A stretch of DNA of 43,598 bases from Bacteroidetes bacterium HGW-Bacteroidetes-13 (lineage in GTDB: Bacteria > Bacteroidota > Bacteroidia > Flavobacteriales > Flavobacteriaceae), in NCBI GenBank assembly GCA_002841025.1, contig PHDQ01000003.1, positions 1 through 43,598 on the forward strand. The letters run 5' to 3'. Shown one piece after another: positions 20,791 through 30,236 of the stretch. The notes below the pieces were generated by a model. That model had not been told where the DNA came from. It was given only the letters and a program-made list of their open reading frames with translations, and did not search any database. The position numbers and the translations under genes were made by a program. Each line of letters opens with the position of its first letter. Position 1 is the stretch's first letter.

Positions 20791-21960
20791 ATGTCCGGCA
20801 TCTATATTCACATTCCTTTTTGCAAACAGGCATGCCACTACTGCGATTTTCACTTTTCAACTTCCTTGAAGATGAAACGCGCCTTGGTTGAAGCGCTCCA
20901 AAAAGAATTGATTTTACGAAAGGATGAAGGAATCGGTGAAGTCATTGAAACCATCTATTTCGGCGGCGGCACACCTTCCGTTCTCGAAATTTCCGAGCTG
21001 CAATCGATTATCAAAACGGTTTACAAACATTACCAGGTGATTGAAAATCCGGAAATTACCCTTGAAGCAAATCCCGATGACCTGACCGATGAAAGTGTTT
21101 TTAAAAATTATAAAAATATAGGGATCAACCGTTTGAGTATCGGTATTCAATCTTTTTTTGACGGTGATTTAAAGTTGATGAATCGCGCTCATGATGCGAA
21201 TGAAGCAAAAGCGTGCCTTCAAACTGCCAAAAAATATTTTGACAACATCTCCATCGATTTAATCTATGGAATCCCCGGAATGTCGGTTGACCGTTGGTTG
21301 AAAAACATACAGACCGCTTTGGCTTTTGATGTGCCACATCTGTCGTGTTACGCACTGACGGTTGAACCCAAAACCGCTTTACACAGCTTTATCAAAAAGG
21401 GAATCATGCAAGCACCGGACGATGAAATGGCGCAACTGCATTTTCAAGTTTTGACTGAAACTCTTGAAAAACAAAACTTTATACACTACGAACTTTCCAA
21501 TTTCGGCAAGGAAGGTTTTTTCTCCAAAAACAACACGGCTTATTGGTTGGGCAAAAAATACCTCGGCATCGGCCCTTCGGCGCACAGCTATGACGGGTTG
21601 TCCAGAAGTTGGAATGTGTCTAACAATCATCTTTACATCAATCGTTTAATTGAAAATCGTTTGCCCTCAGAAAAAGAAATTCTGACCCAAAAAGATCGAT
21701 TCAATGAAGCCGTAATGACCGGACTTCGAACCATTTGGGGTGTTTCTTTTGACAAAATAAGTGCTGATTTCGGCAGACATTATTTAGATTATTTGATTCG
21801 ACAAGCACAACCACATCTGCAAAACAAGCTTTTGCGCATAGAGAAAGATATACATTCGCCGGAATTGGGACGTTTGATAACGACACAAAAAGGGAAATTT
21901 CTCTCGGATGGCATTGCTTCCGACCTATTTTTACTCAATGACAAACCCATATCACTATGA
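20791..21960 (+). CDS. hemW: Radical SAM heme chaperone/coproporphyrinogen oxidase-like HemW
   Basis: MSGIYIHIPFCKQACHYCDFHFS (CxxxCxxC); YFGGGTPS; HYELSNF. Confidence 0.92.
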   Translation: MSGIYIHIPFCKQACHYCDFHFSTSLKMKRALVEALQKELILRKDEGIGEVIETIYFGGGTPSVLEISELQSIIKTVYKHYQVIENPEITLEANPDDLTDESVFKNYKNIGINRLSIGIQSFFDGDLKLMNRAHDANEAKACLQTAKKYFDNISIDLIYGIPGMSVDRWLKNIQTALAFDVPHLSCYALTVEPKTALHSFIKKGIMQAPDDEMAQLHFQVLTETLEKQNFIHYELSNFGKEGFFSKNNTAYWLGKKYLGIGPSAHSYDGLSRSWNVSNNHLYINRLIENRLPSEKEILTQKDRFNEAVMTGLRTIWGVSFDKISADFGRHYLDYLIRQAQPHLQNKLLRIEKDIHSPELGRLITTQKGKFLSDGIASDLFLLNDKPISL

Positions 21961-22727
21961 TTGCTACCATTCAAACGAACGCAAAAAGTTTTGAGGTCGA
22001 TTTGTCAAAACCCATTGACATTTCCATTTCCATCCAACATGGAGAAAAAAATCTGACCGCTTGGGGAATTGAAGCACCACACATCTCTCCGGTTGTTTCC
22101 GGCGATTGGACAGGAAAAGTTACGGAAGGCGCAAATGTCAATTTCAACAACATTTTTTTCAACCCACATGCCCACGGAACGCATACGGAATGTTTGGGAC
22201 ACATCACCCGTGATTTTTTTGATGTGCAAGACTGTCTGAAAACGTTCTTTTTCTTTGCAGAATTGATTACGATTGAACCCGAAAAGCACGGTAGCGATTT
22301 GATAATTACCAAAATGCAAATCGAGAAAGCATTGAAAATTAAAAATACCGAGGCAATCATCATCCGAACTTTGCCCAATGGCATCGATAAAATTTCAAAG
22401 CAATATTCCGGAAACAATCCGGCTTTTTTATCAGCCGATGCCGCAAAATACCTCCGTGAAATAGGAATCAAACATTTACTAATCGACTTGCCCAGTGTTG
22501 ACCAAGAAGAAGATGGTGGAAAACTCGCAGCACACAAAGCATTTTGGAACGTTAAAAACACAACTCTGCTGAACTCAGACGCGCGGTTGGATGCCAGCAT
22601 TACCGAACTCGTTTTCGTACCCAATACCATAGGAGACGGTGCTTATCTGTTGGATTTACAGCTTGCGCCATTCTCAAACGATGCCACACCGAGCAAGCCG
22701 ATTTTGTATGAAATTAAAAAGGTTTGA
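21957..22727 (+). CDS. Cyclase family protein (kynurenine formamidase-like)
   Basis: 256 aa; NPHAHGTHTECLGHI metal-binding motif; ATGA overlap with hemW. Confidence 0.85.
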   Translation: MIATIQTNAKSFEVDLSKPIDISISIQHGEKNLTAWGIEAPHISPVVSGDWTGKVTEGANVNFNNIFFNPHAHGTHTECLGHITRDFFDVQDCLKTFFFFAELITIEPEKHGSDLIITKMQIEKALKIKNTEAIIIRTLPNGIDKISKQYSGNNPAFLSADAAKYLREIGIKHLLIDLPSVDQEEDGGKLAAHKAFWNVKNTTLLNSDARLDASITELVFVPNTIGDGAYLLDLQLAPFSNDATPSKPILYEIKKV

Positions 22728-22797
22728 CACCAAAACGAACCGCTCATATCGCTCCTGCCAAAACAATATGGAGCTGATTTTTCAAATAATTGATGTT

Positions 22798-25700
22798 TTA
22801 AAAATATGCCCGCAACTGGACCGTTCCCGTGTGAATGGTGTTAATGTTTTCGGATTTTCTTCCGAAATAACTCAAATTAAAATCCAAAAAATCGGTGAGT
22901 TTTTTTTGCAAATTGAGTGTCCAGGTGAGGTTGGTTCCGGGTTGCAAGCCTTCGAGCATTTGAAATCCGACCGGTGAAAAACTGTCACCGGTGAATTGAT
23001 TGTTAAACAAATTGAACTCGCCGGTTACCGATATTTTCTGTAGGTTCGAATAGTTGAATGAAATACCAATGCGTTGTTGGTCTAAAACCTCACGCTGTCC
23101 CAAATCGTTTTCTTTGTTTTGATATTGATAAAACAAATCGAATTGTGCGTTGCTGCTGAACAAATACGATATTTTTGGGTTGAGCGTATAACCGACGATG
23201 TCAAAATTGCGCGTCGGGAAATTCTCTGAAGTGTTTTGCGTCCGGGAAGAATTGGTCAGAAAATTGGCTAACCAAAAGGTTTTGAATTTGTGGCTGAACT
23301 GCAACTGATGAGAAGTCAATTCGCCTTCTTGTGTGCCGGTTGACAAAAAGTTTTGACTTTGTGTTCGAATATATGTGTATGAAGTGGTGTAGCGTTGCAG
23401 CCCGCGATTGAAAAACAGGCTGTTGCGCAGATTCAGGTTGAGCCCCAACAAATCGTTGCTACCGGTGTCAAAAGGGTTGAGATCTAATACGTTTTCTTTT
23501 CGTCGCACTTTGCGATCTATCAAAAAAGAAGTTTGGTTGTAAAAATGGGAAAGTGTTTTCTTCAGTCCGGTTTGGTTGCTCCACGAAAGCGGATTGAGCG
23601 TCAGAATCTGACTCCATTTGTTTTGGTGCGTTTTGACAAAATTTCGATTAGGCAAGAGTACCCGCACAAAATTGGCTTCATCCTGGAAAGCGGCTTGCTC
23701 AAATTCATCAAATTCTTGCAGCCCATTGTTGTTAAAATCAAACCAAGTGAAACTTCCCGTACCGTCTTCGACCTTGACAAAAGTAAACTCCTGTTGGGGC
23801 TGAGTGCCGGAATTGGTTTCAAAAACGGTGTTGAGTTGTACTTTTTTATCCAAAAAATATTGGTTGTAAAAAATCCGTGAGTTAAGCGATTGCTCGTCGC
23901 TGACTTCGGGGTTGGTGTTGTTCAGGGTGCGATAATTTGCAAAGATTTGCAATTGACTCGAAACGTTGTTAATCAATCGGGATTTCAGAAAATAGGTATT
24001 GGAGGTGTTTACTTTTTCCAATAAATTGTTTCGCAAACTGTCATTTACACGGTATTTAAAACCAATTTCCATGAAAATTTTGGTGCTGTCGCCCACGCCG
24101 GTGAACACCTTATATTCGTTGAATTTTTGACTTTGAGGCGATAAAATTTGTGTTTGGGCATCGCGTTGTTTATTGTCTTCCAGGCGAATTTCATTGCCAA
24201 ACCATTGTTTGTCCAAACTATACGTAATTCTGGAATTCATTCGCAGAAAAGTATTGTCTGATTGATCTGAAGTAGCATCCAGATAACTGCCGGCGGCGGC
24301 GATGTTCCAACGGTTGAAATGGAGATTGGATTGAAACAGATGCCGACTTCCGGAATAGGAATTTCCGTCAAAACTGAGGTGTTGAAATTGATAGCCGATG
24401 ATTCCGTTTTTGGGATGCGACCATTGAAGTCCAGTGCGGATGAAATTTTGGGTGCCACTGCTGTTGTTTAGATTCCAATCGCGGTCAAATTCGATGTTGT
24501 AGAGCCTTTCGATGGTTCGAAAATCTTTGTTGATGTAGTCGTAATCCAAAGTGCCTTCCAGCTTCCCCGTTTTCTTAAAAAATTGATGCTTGGCGCGGAT
24601 GGTTCCTGCAAAACCGGTGTTGTCTTGGTCGTCGAGGGAAGAAAACAGGTTTAAATCGTTGTTGCTGAAAGCACTTTCAAACTGTATGGACGACTTTTCG
24701 TTAAAATCATATTGCCCATAAAAAGTGGCAATTTGCAGTTGCGTTGGGGCGACCAATTGGATGACGGGTTCAAAATCGCCTTGCTTCACGCCATTGACAG
24801 GTGTTACAAAAGTAAAAATCCGTCCAACGACATTGGTATTGCTCAAGATATAATTGCCTTGATTTTGACCGACTTGCGAAAACCGAACCGTGAACAAAGT
24901 ATCGGTTGGATTGTTAGAAAACTCAAAGGCTTCAAAACCATCGATGGTTACTTTTTTGTACAATATCTTGTTTTCGGAAAAAGATTCTGACAGAGCCGAT
25001 GGCGCAACCATTTTGGTCGGGTCGTCGCCGGCATCGGTGAGCGTACCGATTTGTTCTTGCGAAAGATTTTGCTGGAGCGGTTGGTTTTTGGAGTCACTTT
25101 CAGAAAAAATCTTTCCGCCCAATTTAAGTTTTCCCCGCTGATATTCCGCTCCGTCGTAGGTGGTAAACCGGGTAAAATTGCGATCGCTGAACTGGTATTC
25201 GACCGTTACCCGCATTTCGGAAGTGATGGGAAACAGCGAAGTAAACGTGATTTCGCCCGCGTTGTAGTCGATTACATAATCGTTGTCTTCCCCACGCTTG
25301 AGTGCGAGTCCGTTCACATAAACCGTTTCGCTACCCGAAACGATGAGCACAAAGAGTTCGCCGTTCGGTCCTTGTAATTTATAGGGCCCTTGGTTGCCCT
25401 CTCTGCCTTGAATGTTACTGCGCGCAAACTGACCTCTGACGATTGCTCCCGAACCGAAAAGCGTGGTTTTGCTCACGCCTTTTTGAATCGTTCCTCCCGC
25501 GTAAACCCCTTGTACTTTCTTCTGAAATCGACTGAAATAGGAGTCCGAATTGATCAAATTGACATCGCCTGCACGTATGTTCCAATCTTTGGTGAACAGT
25601 TCGATAAACACTTCGTCGAACTCATCCAAACGCTGCGAAAAACCGTTTTCCTGAATGGGAATGTTGTTGTCCTGAATCGACGCACGCAGGGTGACTCCGT

Positions 25701-26214
25701 TGCCCAACTCACCCGAAATCTGCAAGTCGAGCTCCGATTTCAACACCGAATTTTGGTTGTTACCGACGGTCACGCCACGGGTGATGCTTCCTGAAGTGTT
25801 GAGTCCGTCAAAGGGAATAAAACTTTTTTTGGCTTTGTTTTCGAGACTGTACACCCTTTCTAAATTTTGTGATCGATTGACAATCAACGAATCGTCGAAT
25901 ACTTTATACAAACGAGTCAGATATTTGGGAAAAGGCAGAAAATAAACCGCAATGCTGTCTGTTTTTTTCAATGCCTCACTTTTTAAAATCAACATTGCCT
26001 TTGGGAAATCCACGGAATAATCGACTGTGCGAATGAGATTTTCGTCACTGTCAAAAACCTTAAAACCAAAAGGCTGTATGCTGACCGAATCGATGCGCAG
26101 ACTGTCTCTGCCCGCAACCGCAATCCACTTTTTTTGGAAACCGGATGGCAACTTTTGCCCCAAGGTCAACAAGGGAATAAAAAGTAAAATGATATAGATT
26201 GCTTTTCTTAGCAA
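22798..26214 (-). CDS. Large conserved outer-membrane beta-barrel-like protein
   Basis: 1138 aa; signal peptide; GSITRGVTVGNNQNSVLKSELDLQISGELGNGVTLRASIQDNNIP; long alternating aromatic beta-strand pattern to the C terminus (TVQLRAYF). Confidence 0.7.
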   Translation of the reverse strand: MLRKAIYIILLFIPLLTLGQKLPSGFQKKWIAVAGRDSLRIDSVSIQPFGFKVFDSDENLIRTVDYSVDFPKAMLILKSEALKKTDSIAVYFLPFPKYLTRLYKVFDDSLIVNRSQNLERVYSLENKAKKSFIPFDGLNTSGSITRGVTVGNNQNSVLKSELDLQISGELGNGVTLRASIQDNNIPIQENGFSQRLDEFDEVFIELFTKDWNIRAGDVNLINSDSYFSRFQKKVQGVYAGGTIQKGVSKTTLFGSGAIVRGQFARSNIQGREGNQGPYKLQGPNGELFVLIVSGSETVYVNGLALKRGEDNDYVIDYNAGEITFTSLFPITSEMRVTVEYQFSDRNFTRFTTYDGAEYQRGKLKLGGKIFSESDSKNQPLQQNLSQEQIGTLTDAGDDPTKMVAPSALSESFSENKILYKKVTIDGFEAFEFSNNPTDTLFTVRFSQVGQNQGNYILSNTNVVGRIFTFVTPVNGVKQGDFEPVIQLVAPTQLQIATFYGQYDFNEKSSIQFESAFSNNDLNLFSSLDDQDNTGFAGTIRAKHQFFKKTGKLEGTLDYDYINKDFRTIERLYNIEFDRDWNLNNSSGTQNFIRTGLQWSHPKNGIIGYQFQHLSFDGNSYSGSRHLFQSNLHFNRWNIAAAGSYLDATSDQSDNTFLRMNSRITYSLDKQWFGNEIRLEDNKQRDAQTQILSPQSQKFNEYKVFTGVGDSTKIFMEIGFKYRVNDSLRNNLLEKVNTSNTYFLKSRLINNVSSQLQIFANYRTLNNTNPEVSDEQSLNSRIFYNQYFLDKKVQLNTVFETNSGTQPQQEFTFVKVEDGTGSFTWFDFNNNGLQEFDEFEQAAFQDEANFVRVLLPNRNFVKTHQNKWSQILTLNPLSWSNQTGLKKTLSHFYNQTSFLIDRKVRRKENVLDLNPFDTGSNDLLGLNLNLRNSLFFNRGLQRYTTSYTYIRTQSQNFLSTGTQEGELTSHQLQFSHKFKTFWLANFLTNSSRTQNTSENFPTRNFDIVGYTLNPKISYLFSSNAQFDLFYQYQNKENDLGQREVLDQQRIGISFNYSNLQKISVTGEFNLFNNQFTGDSFSPVGFQMLEGLQPGTNLTWTLNLQKKLTDFLDFNLSYFGRKSENINTIHTGTVQLRAYF

Positions 26215-26356
26215 AACATGTTTCGTATTATTTTCAAAAATATTCTAATTATGATTCAATCGGTGTTATTTTTTCTTAAATATGATTTGCAGACGAGATT
26301 TAATAATTGATAACGAAGTAAAACAATTTTTATGTTTTTCGTTTTAGTTCCGAATA

Positions 26357-26389
26357 AACCCCAAAAGGGTTCAAAACCCTTTCGGGGTT
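26357..26389. repeat. Near-perfect palindrome in the divergent intergenic region upstream of xth
   Basis: AACCCCAAAAGGGTT-C-AAAACCCTTTCGGGGTT. Confidence 0.75.
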
Positions 26390-26401
26390 CACGTTTTTTC
26401 T

Positions 26402-26409
26402 TAGTTTTG
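26402..26409 (+). promoter_or_regulatory. Candidate -7 element for xth
   Basis: TAGTTTTG matches TAnnTTTG, 20 nt before the ATG at 26429. Confidence 0.5.
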
Positions 26410-26428
26410 TATGATCAATCATAAAACC

Positions 26429-27199
26429 ATGACAAAGAAAATCATTTCCTACAACGTAAACGGCGTTCGAGCCGCACTCAACAAAGGTTTGATCGATTGG
26501 CTGAAAGCCGCAGACCCCGATGTATTGTGTTTACAGGAAATAAAAGCTATGGAAGATCAAGTCGATACCGAATTATTCAAAGCGATTGGATATCCCTATC
26601 AATATTGGTTTAGTGCCCAAAAAAAAGGATATAGCGGCGTGGCTGTCTTGAGCAAAACCGAACCGGAAAATGTTCAATTCGGTACAGGAATCGCTTCTAT
26701 GGATGCTGAAGGGCGCAACCTTCGCGCCGATTTTAAAGACTTTTCGGTAATGAGTCTATACCTGCCTTCCGGAACCAACATCGAACGCCTCGACCACAAG
26801 TTTGATTACATGGATGAATTTCAAAAGTATATCGACAACTTAAAAAAAACCTATCCGAAATTGGTTATTTGTGGCGATTACAACATCTGTCATCGAGCCA
26901 TCGACATTCATGATCCGATTCGCAACGCAACCGTTTCGGGCTTTTTACCCGAAGAACGTGCATGGATAGACGGATTCATGAAAAGTGGGTTTATCGATTC
27001 GTTTCGCTATTTCAATCAATCACCGCATCAATACTCGTGGTGGAGCTATCGTGCCAATGCACGCAACAACAACAAAGGTTGGCGGATTGATTATGCCTTG
27101 GTCAGCGAGCCGCTTGAGAAAAACCTCAAAAGAGCGTTCATTCTTCCCGAAGCCAAACATTCCGACCATTGTCCTGTGGGAGTGGAGTTTGAATTTTAA
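26429..27199 (+). CDS. xth: Exodeoxyribonuclease III
   Basis: IISYNVNGVRAALNKGL; LCLQEIKAM; CGDYNICH; HSDHCPVGVEF. Confidence 0.95.
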   Translation: MTKKIISYNVNGVRAALNKGLIDWLKAADPDVLCLQEIKAMEDQVDTELFKAIGYPYQYWFSAQKKGYSGVAVLSKTEPENVQFGTGIASMDAEGRNLRADFKDFSVMSLYLPSGTNIERLDHKFDYMDEFQKYIDNLKKTYPKLVICGDYNICHRAIDIHDPIRNATVSGFLPEERAWIDGFMKSGFIDSFRYFNQSPHQYSWWSYRANARNNNKGWRIDYALVSEPLEKNLKRAFILPEAKHSDHCPVGVEFEF

Positions 27200-27250
27200 G
27201 GATTATGAAAAATTTCTAGTGCATAATCTCAAACCTAAATAACAGCACAT

Positions 27251-27297
27251 AAAAGCAATAACCACTCGGGCACAAACTCGGTGGCTGTTGCTTTTTT
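27251..27297 (+). terminator. Intrinsic terminator of xth
   Basis: AAAAGCAAtaaCCACTCGGgcacaaactCGGTGGctgTTGCTTTTTT. Confidence 0.75.
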
Positions 27298-27363
27298 GTT
27301 GTGGTGTAGTAATTTCACAAAATTTTGACTTATTTTTACGCTATTGCTATTCCACACGAACTG

Positions 27364-27789
27364 ATGAAACAAATTATAATTTTAATGGTTTTGACAGGAA
27401 TAAGTTCTAATGTCTTTTGCCAAGCAGAGGAAGTAAGAATTACTACATTAGCCGATTCGATAAAAAAACACAGCGGCGCATCAAAATTACGGTTTATAAC
27501 AAACACGAATGAAGCCAGAGAATACGCACTTGTCGATATTGAAAATAAGACTCCTTTTCTGATAACCAACGGCGGGATTGCCCCCTCAATCTCAATTGAC
27601 CAAATTAATTTTGAAGAAAAGTATCATGTTTATTTTTATGAAACCGGATGCTCATATCTTAAGAAAGACGTAGAAGGAGCATATAATTTTGTTGTTTTGG
27701 ATTTTATTTTAAGAAAATATGGCAAGGCTGCTATTGCAAAAATAAGTAAGGATGTATTTGGCATTGACGATTGGGAAAAACAAAATTAA
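27364..27789 (+). CDS. Hypothetical secreted protein
   Basis: ~141 aa; signal peptide MKQIIILMVLTGISSNVFCQ; family not recognised. Confidence 0.65.
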   Translation: MKQIIILMVLTGISSNVFCQAEEVRITTLADSIKKHSGASKLRFITNTNEAREYALVDIENKTPFLITNGGIAPSISIDQINFEEKYHVYFYETGCSYLKKDVEGAYNFVVLDFILRKYGKAAIAKISKDVFGIDDWEKQN

Positions 27790-27843
27790 ATAAACAGAAT
27801 TAAAAATCTTGTCTGCTCAAAAGCAGATCACCAAATTTATAAA

Positions 27844-28737
27844 ATGAAAATTGCCATTTTTGGTTACGTAAAACACCCGGAGATGATGACCAGTCTGACT
27901 TCGGTATTAGGCTCAATCTACGCCCGGCAGCTGAAGCCGATTTTGGAAAAAGAATTGTATGCGGAAGCGCTTTCGTCTGGGCTTGATGTTGCCAATCTTC
28001 AAACCTTTTCAAGTGCAGAGGATTTGGATGATTCCTTTGATCTTTTTTTGAGCATCGGCGGCGATGGAACTTTTCTTAGGTCAGTCAACTTCGTTCGCGA
28101 TTCAGGCATTCCTGTCTTGGGGCTCAACATCGGAAGACTTGGTTTTTTGGCCAACGTTCAGAAAGAAAATTTTGGTCAGGCTCTTGAATGTCTTTTAAAC
28201 AGTCGTTATGCCATCAGCAAGCGAAGCCTGATTCTTTTGGAATCAGATTTACCGTGTGAAGAAGCTCCCAGGCAGCAAATTGCATTAAACGAAATAGCAT
28301 TAAGCCGACGCAAAACCACCTCTATGATAACTGTCGAAACCTGGCTCAACGACGAGTATCTCAACGCCTATTGGGCAGATGGATTGATTATTTCAACACC
28401 CACAGGCTCCACGGGCTATTCGCTGAGTTGCGGCGGCCCGGTTATCAGCCCGGAAACAAGGGCGTTGGTGTTGACACCGATCGCTCCTCATAACCTCAAC
28501 GCAAGACCACTTATCATCCCGGACAACATGACCGTGAAACTCAAAGTTTCGGGTAGAGAACCTAGCTATTTGGTGTCATTAGATGCCAAAATGATAACAT
28601 TCGCCAACGAAACATCGCTCACCATAAAAAAGGCACCTTTTTACATCAATATGATAGAACTTCAGGGTGAAAGTTTTTATAAGACCCTTCGGAAAAAACT
28701 GCTTTGGGGAGAGGATAAAAGGAACCTCAAACAATAA
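27844..28737 (+). CDS. nadK: NAD kinase
   Basis: 297 aa; SIGGDGTFLRSVNFV, GLNIGRLGFLA, STPTGSTGYSLSCGGPVISP. Confidence 0.96.
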   Translation: MKIAIFGYVKHPEMMTSLTSVLGSIYARQLKPILEKELYAEALSSGLDVANLQTFSSAEDLDDSFDLFLSIGGDGTFLRSVNFVRDSGIPVLGLNIGRLGFLANVQKENFGQALECLLNSRYAISKRSLILLESDLPCEEAPRQQIALNEIALSRRKTTSMITVETWLNDEYLNAYWADGLIISTPTGSTGYSLSCGGPVISPETRALVLTPIAPHNLNARPLIIPDNMTVKLKVSGREPSYLVSLDAKMITFANETSLTIKKAPFYINMIELQGESFYKTLRKKLLWGEDKRNLKQ

Positions 28738-28806
28738 TTTAGAGCAACTTTAGTTTTAATTCGTGCACGAATTGACAGCAAATTGTTGAATCGTAAGCAG
28801 ATTTGT

Positions 28807-28814
28807 TATATTTG
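28807..28814 (+). promoter_or_regulatory. -7 element with upstream TTG (28786-28788, N18)
   Basis: TTG-N18-TATATTTG. Confidence 0.6.
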
Positions 28815-28829
28815 CAAACTTTTAAAAAC

Positions 28830-29489
28830 ATGAAGTATTTATTCGGATTTATTTTGATGTTCACCAGCTACATACCTGTTTGTGCACAAATCTACGAAGT
28901 AGGAGTCTTTGCAGGTGGCAGCAATCTAATTTCCGATGTCGGAAAAACTGATTATATCGCTCCAAACAAATTTGCAATTGGCGCGATTGCAAAATGGAAT
29001 CGAAGTCCGAGATACGCCTACCGAGCATCTTTTACCTATGCAAGAGTTTCCGCTGACGATGCAGATTCCGATGTTGGCAAAAGAAAACAACGCGGGTTTC
29101 GATTTACGAACACCGTCAAAGAAGCATCGGCGGGAATGGAATTTAATTTTTGGGATTTTGACTTGCACGAATACGGATTCACACATACACCCTATGTATA
29201 TTCCGGTCTGAGTTTTTTTCAATACGGGACACTCACCGGAAACGATACTTCCGTTGCCATTCCGATGGTAGTGGGATACAAAGTAAAAATGACCGAACGA
29301 TTTATTTTGGCATTTGAGGTAGGCGCACGTTATACTTTTACCGATAATTTAGACTTGAGCAATCCCAATGACAACGACACTTTTGACAGTCAAAACTTTG
29401 GCAATGTAAAAAGCAACGACTGGTTTGTGTTTACCGGCTTCACAATTACTTACACCTTTGGCAAAAGACCTTGTTATTGCAGAGAATAA
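28830..29489 (+). CDS. DUF6089-like outer-membrane protein
   Basis: MKYLFGFILMF signal peptide; QIYEVGVFAGGSNLISDVGKTDYIAPNKFAIGAI; located between nadK and uppS. Confidence 0.75.
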   Translation: MKYLFGFILMFTSYIPVCAQIYEVGVFAGGSNLISDVGKTDYIAPNKFAIGAIAKWNRSPRYAYRASFTYARVSADDADSDVGKRKQRGFRFTNTVKEASAGMEFNFWDFDLHEYGFTHTPYVYSGLSFFQYGTLTGNDTSVAIPMVVGYKVKMTERFILAFEVGARYTFTDNLDLSNPNDNDTFDSQNFGNVKSNDWFVFTGFTITYTFGKRPCYCRE

Positions 29490-30232
29490 TGGAACAAAAC
29501 GAAAGCCAACTAATTAAAGAATTCCTACCCAACCACGTTGCCATTATCATGGACGGCAATGGTCGATGGGCAAAAAAACAGGGGTTGGCGAGAGTACTTG
29601 GACATGAAAAAGGAGCACAATCTGTAACGGAAACAGTCGAAACAGCAGGTAAATTGGGAATTCAGTATTTGACGCTTTACGCGTTTTCTACCGAAAACTG
29701 GAGTCGCCCTAAACAGGAAATCGACACGTTGATGAACTTATTGATTTCTTCACTTAAAAAAGAGCTCAAAACACTTCAGAAAAACTCTATCAAACTAGTC
29801 GCAATCGGTTGCATTGAACAACTTCCTAAAAAAGCATTCCGACAATTGAATGAAGTCATCGAAAAAACCAAAGGAAACGAAAAGTTTACACTTACCTTGG
29901 CACTTTCGTATGGCGCAAGAGAGGAATTGGTTCGCGCCATGAAAGCCATTGCGCTTAAAGTTAAAAATAATATAATTTCAATAGAAGATATTGACCAATC
30001 CACGATTAATAAGCATCTTTACACGCTGAATTTACCAGATGTCGATTTATTGATTCGTACCAGTGGCGAATTGAGAATCAGCAATTTTATGCTTTGGCAG
30101 TCTGCCTATGCCGAATTTTATTTTACCGATGTATTGTGGCCTGATTTCAGGAAAGAACATTTGGTCGAAGCTTTGTTAGACTATCAAAAAAGAGAAAGAC
30201 GTTTTGGAAAAATTAGCGAGCAACTCATTTAA
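29489..30232 (+). CDS. uppS: Isoprenyl transferase (undecaprenyl diphosphate synthase)
   Basis: HVAIIMDGNGRWAKKQGL; LTLYAFSTENWSRP; DLLIRTSGELRISNFMLWQ; TAATG overlap with the preceding gene. Confidence 0.95.
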   Translation: MEQNESQLIKEFLPNHVAIIMDGNGRWAKKQGLARVLGHEKGAQSVTETVETAGKLGIQYLTLYAFSTENWSRPKQEIDTLMNLLISSLKKELKTLQKNSIKLVAIGCIEQLPKKAFRQLNEVIEKTKGNEKFTLTLALSYGAREELVRAMKAIALKVKNNIISIEDIDQSTINKHLYTLNLPDVDLLIRTSGELRISNFMLWQSAYAEFYFTDVLWPDFRKEHLVEALLDYQKRERRFGKISEQLI

Positions 30233-30236
30233 TTTC

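Noticed and set aside
21971-22630. 219-aa minus-strand ORF inside the cyclase gene
   Set aside because: Antisense shadow ORF; the plus strand has clear family motifs
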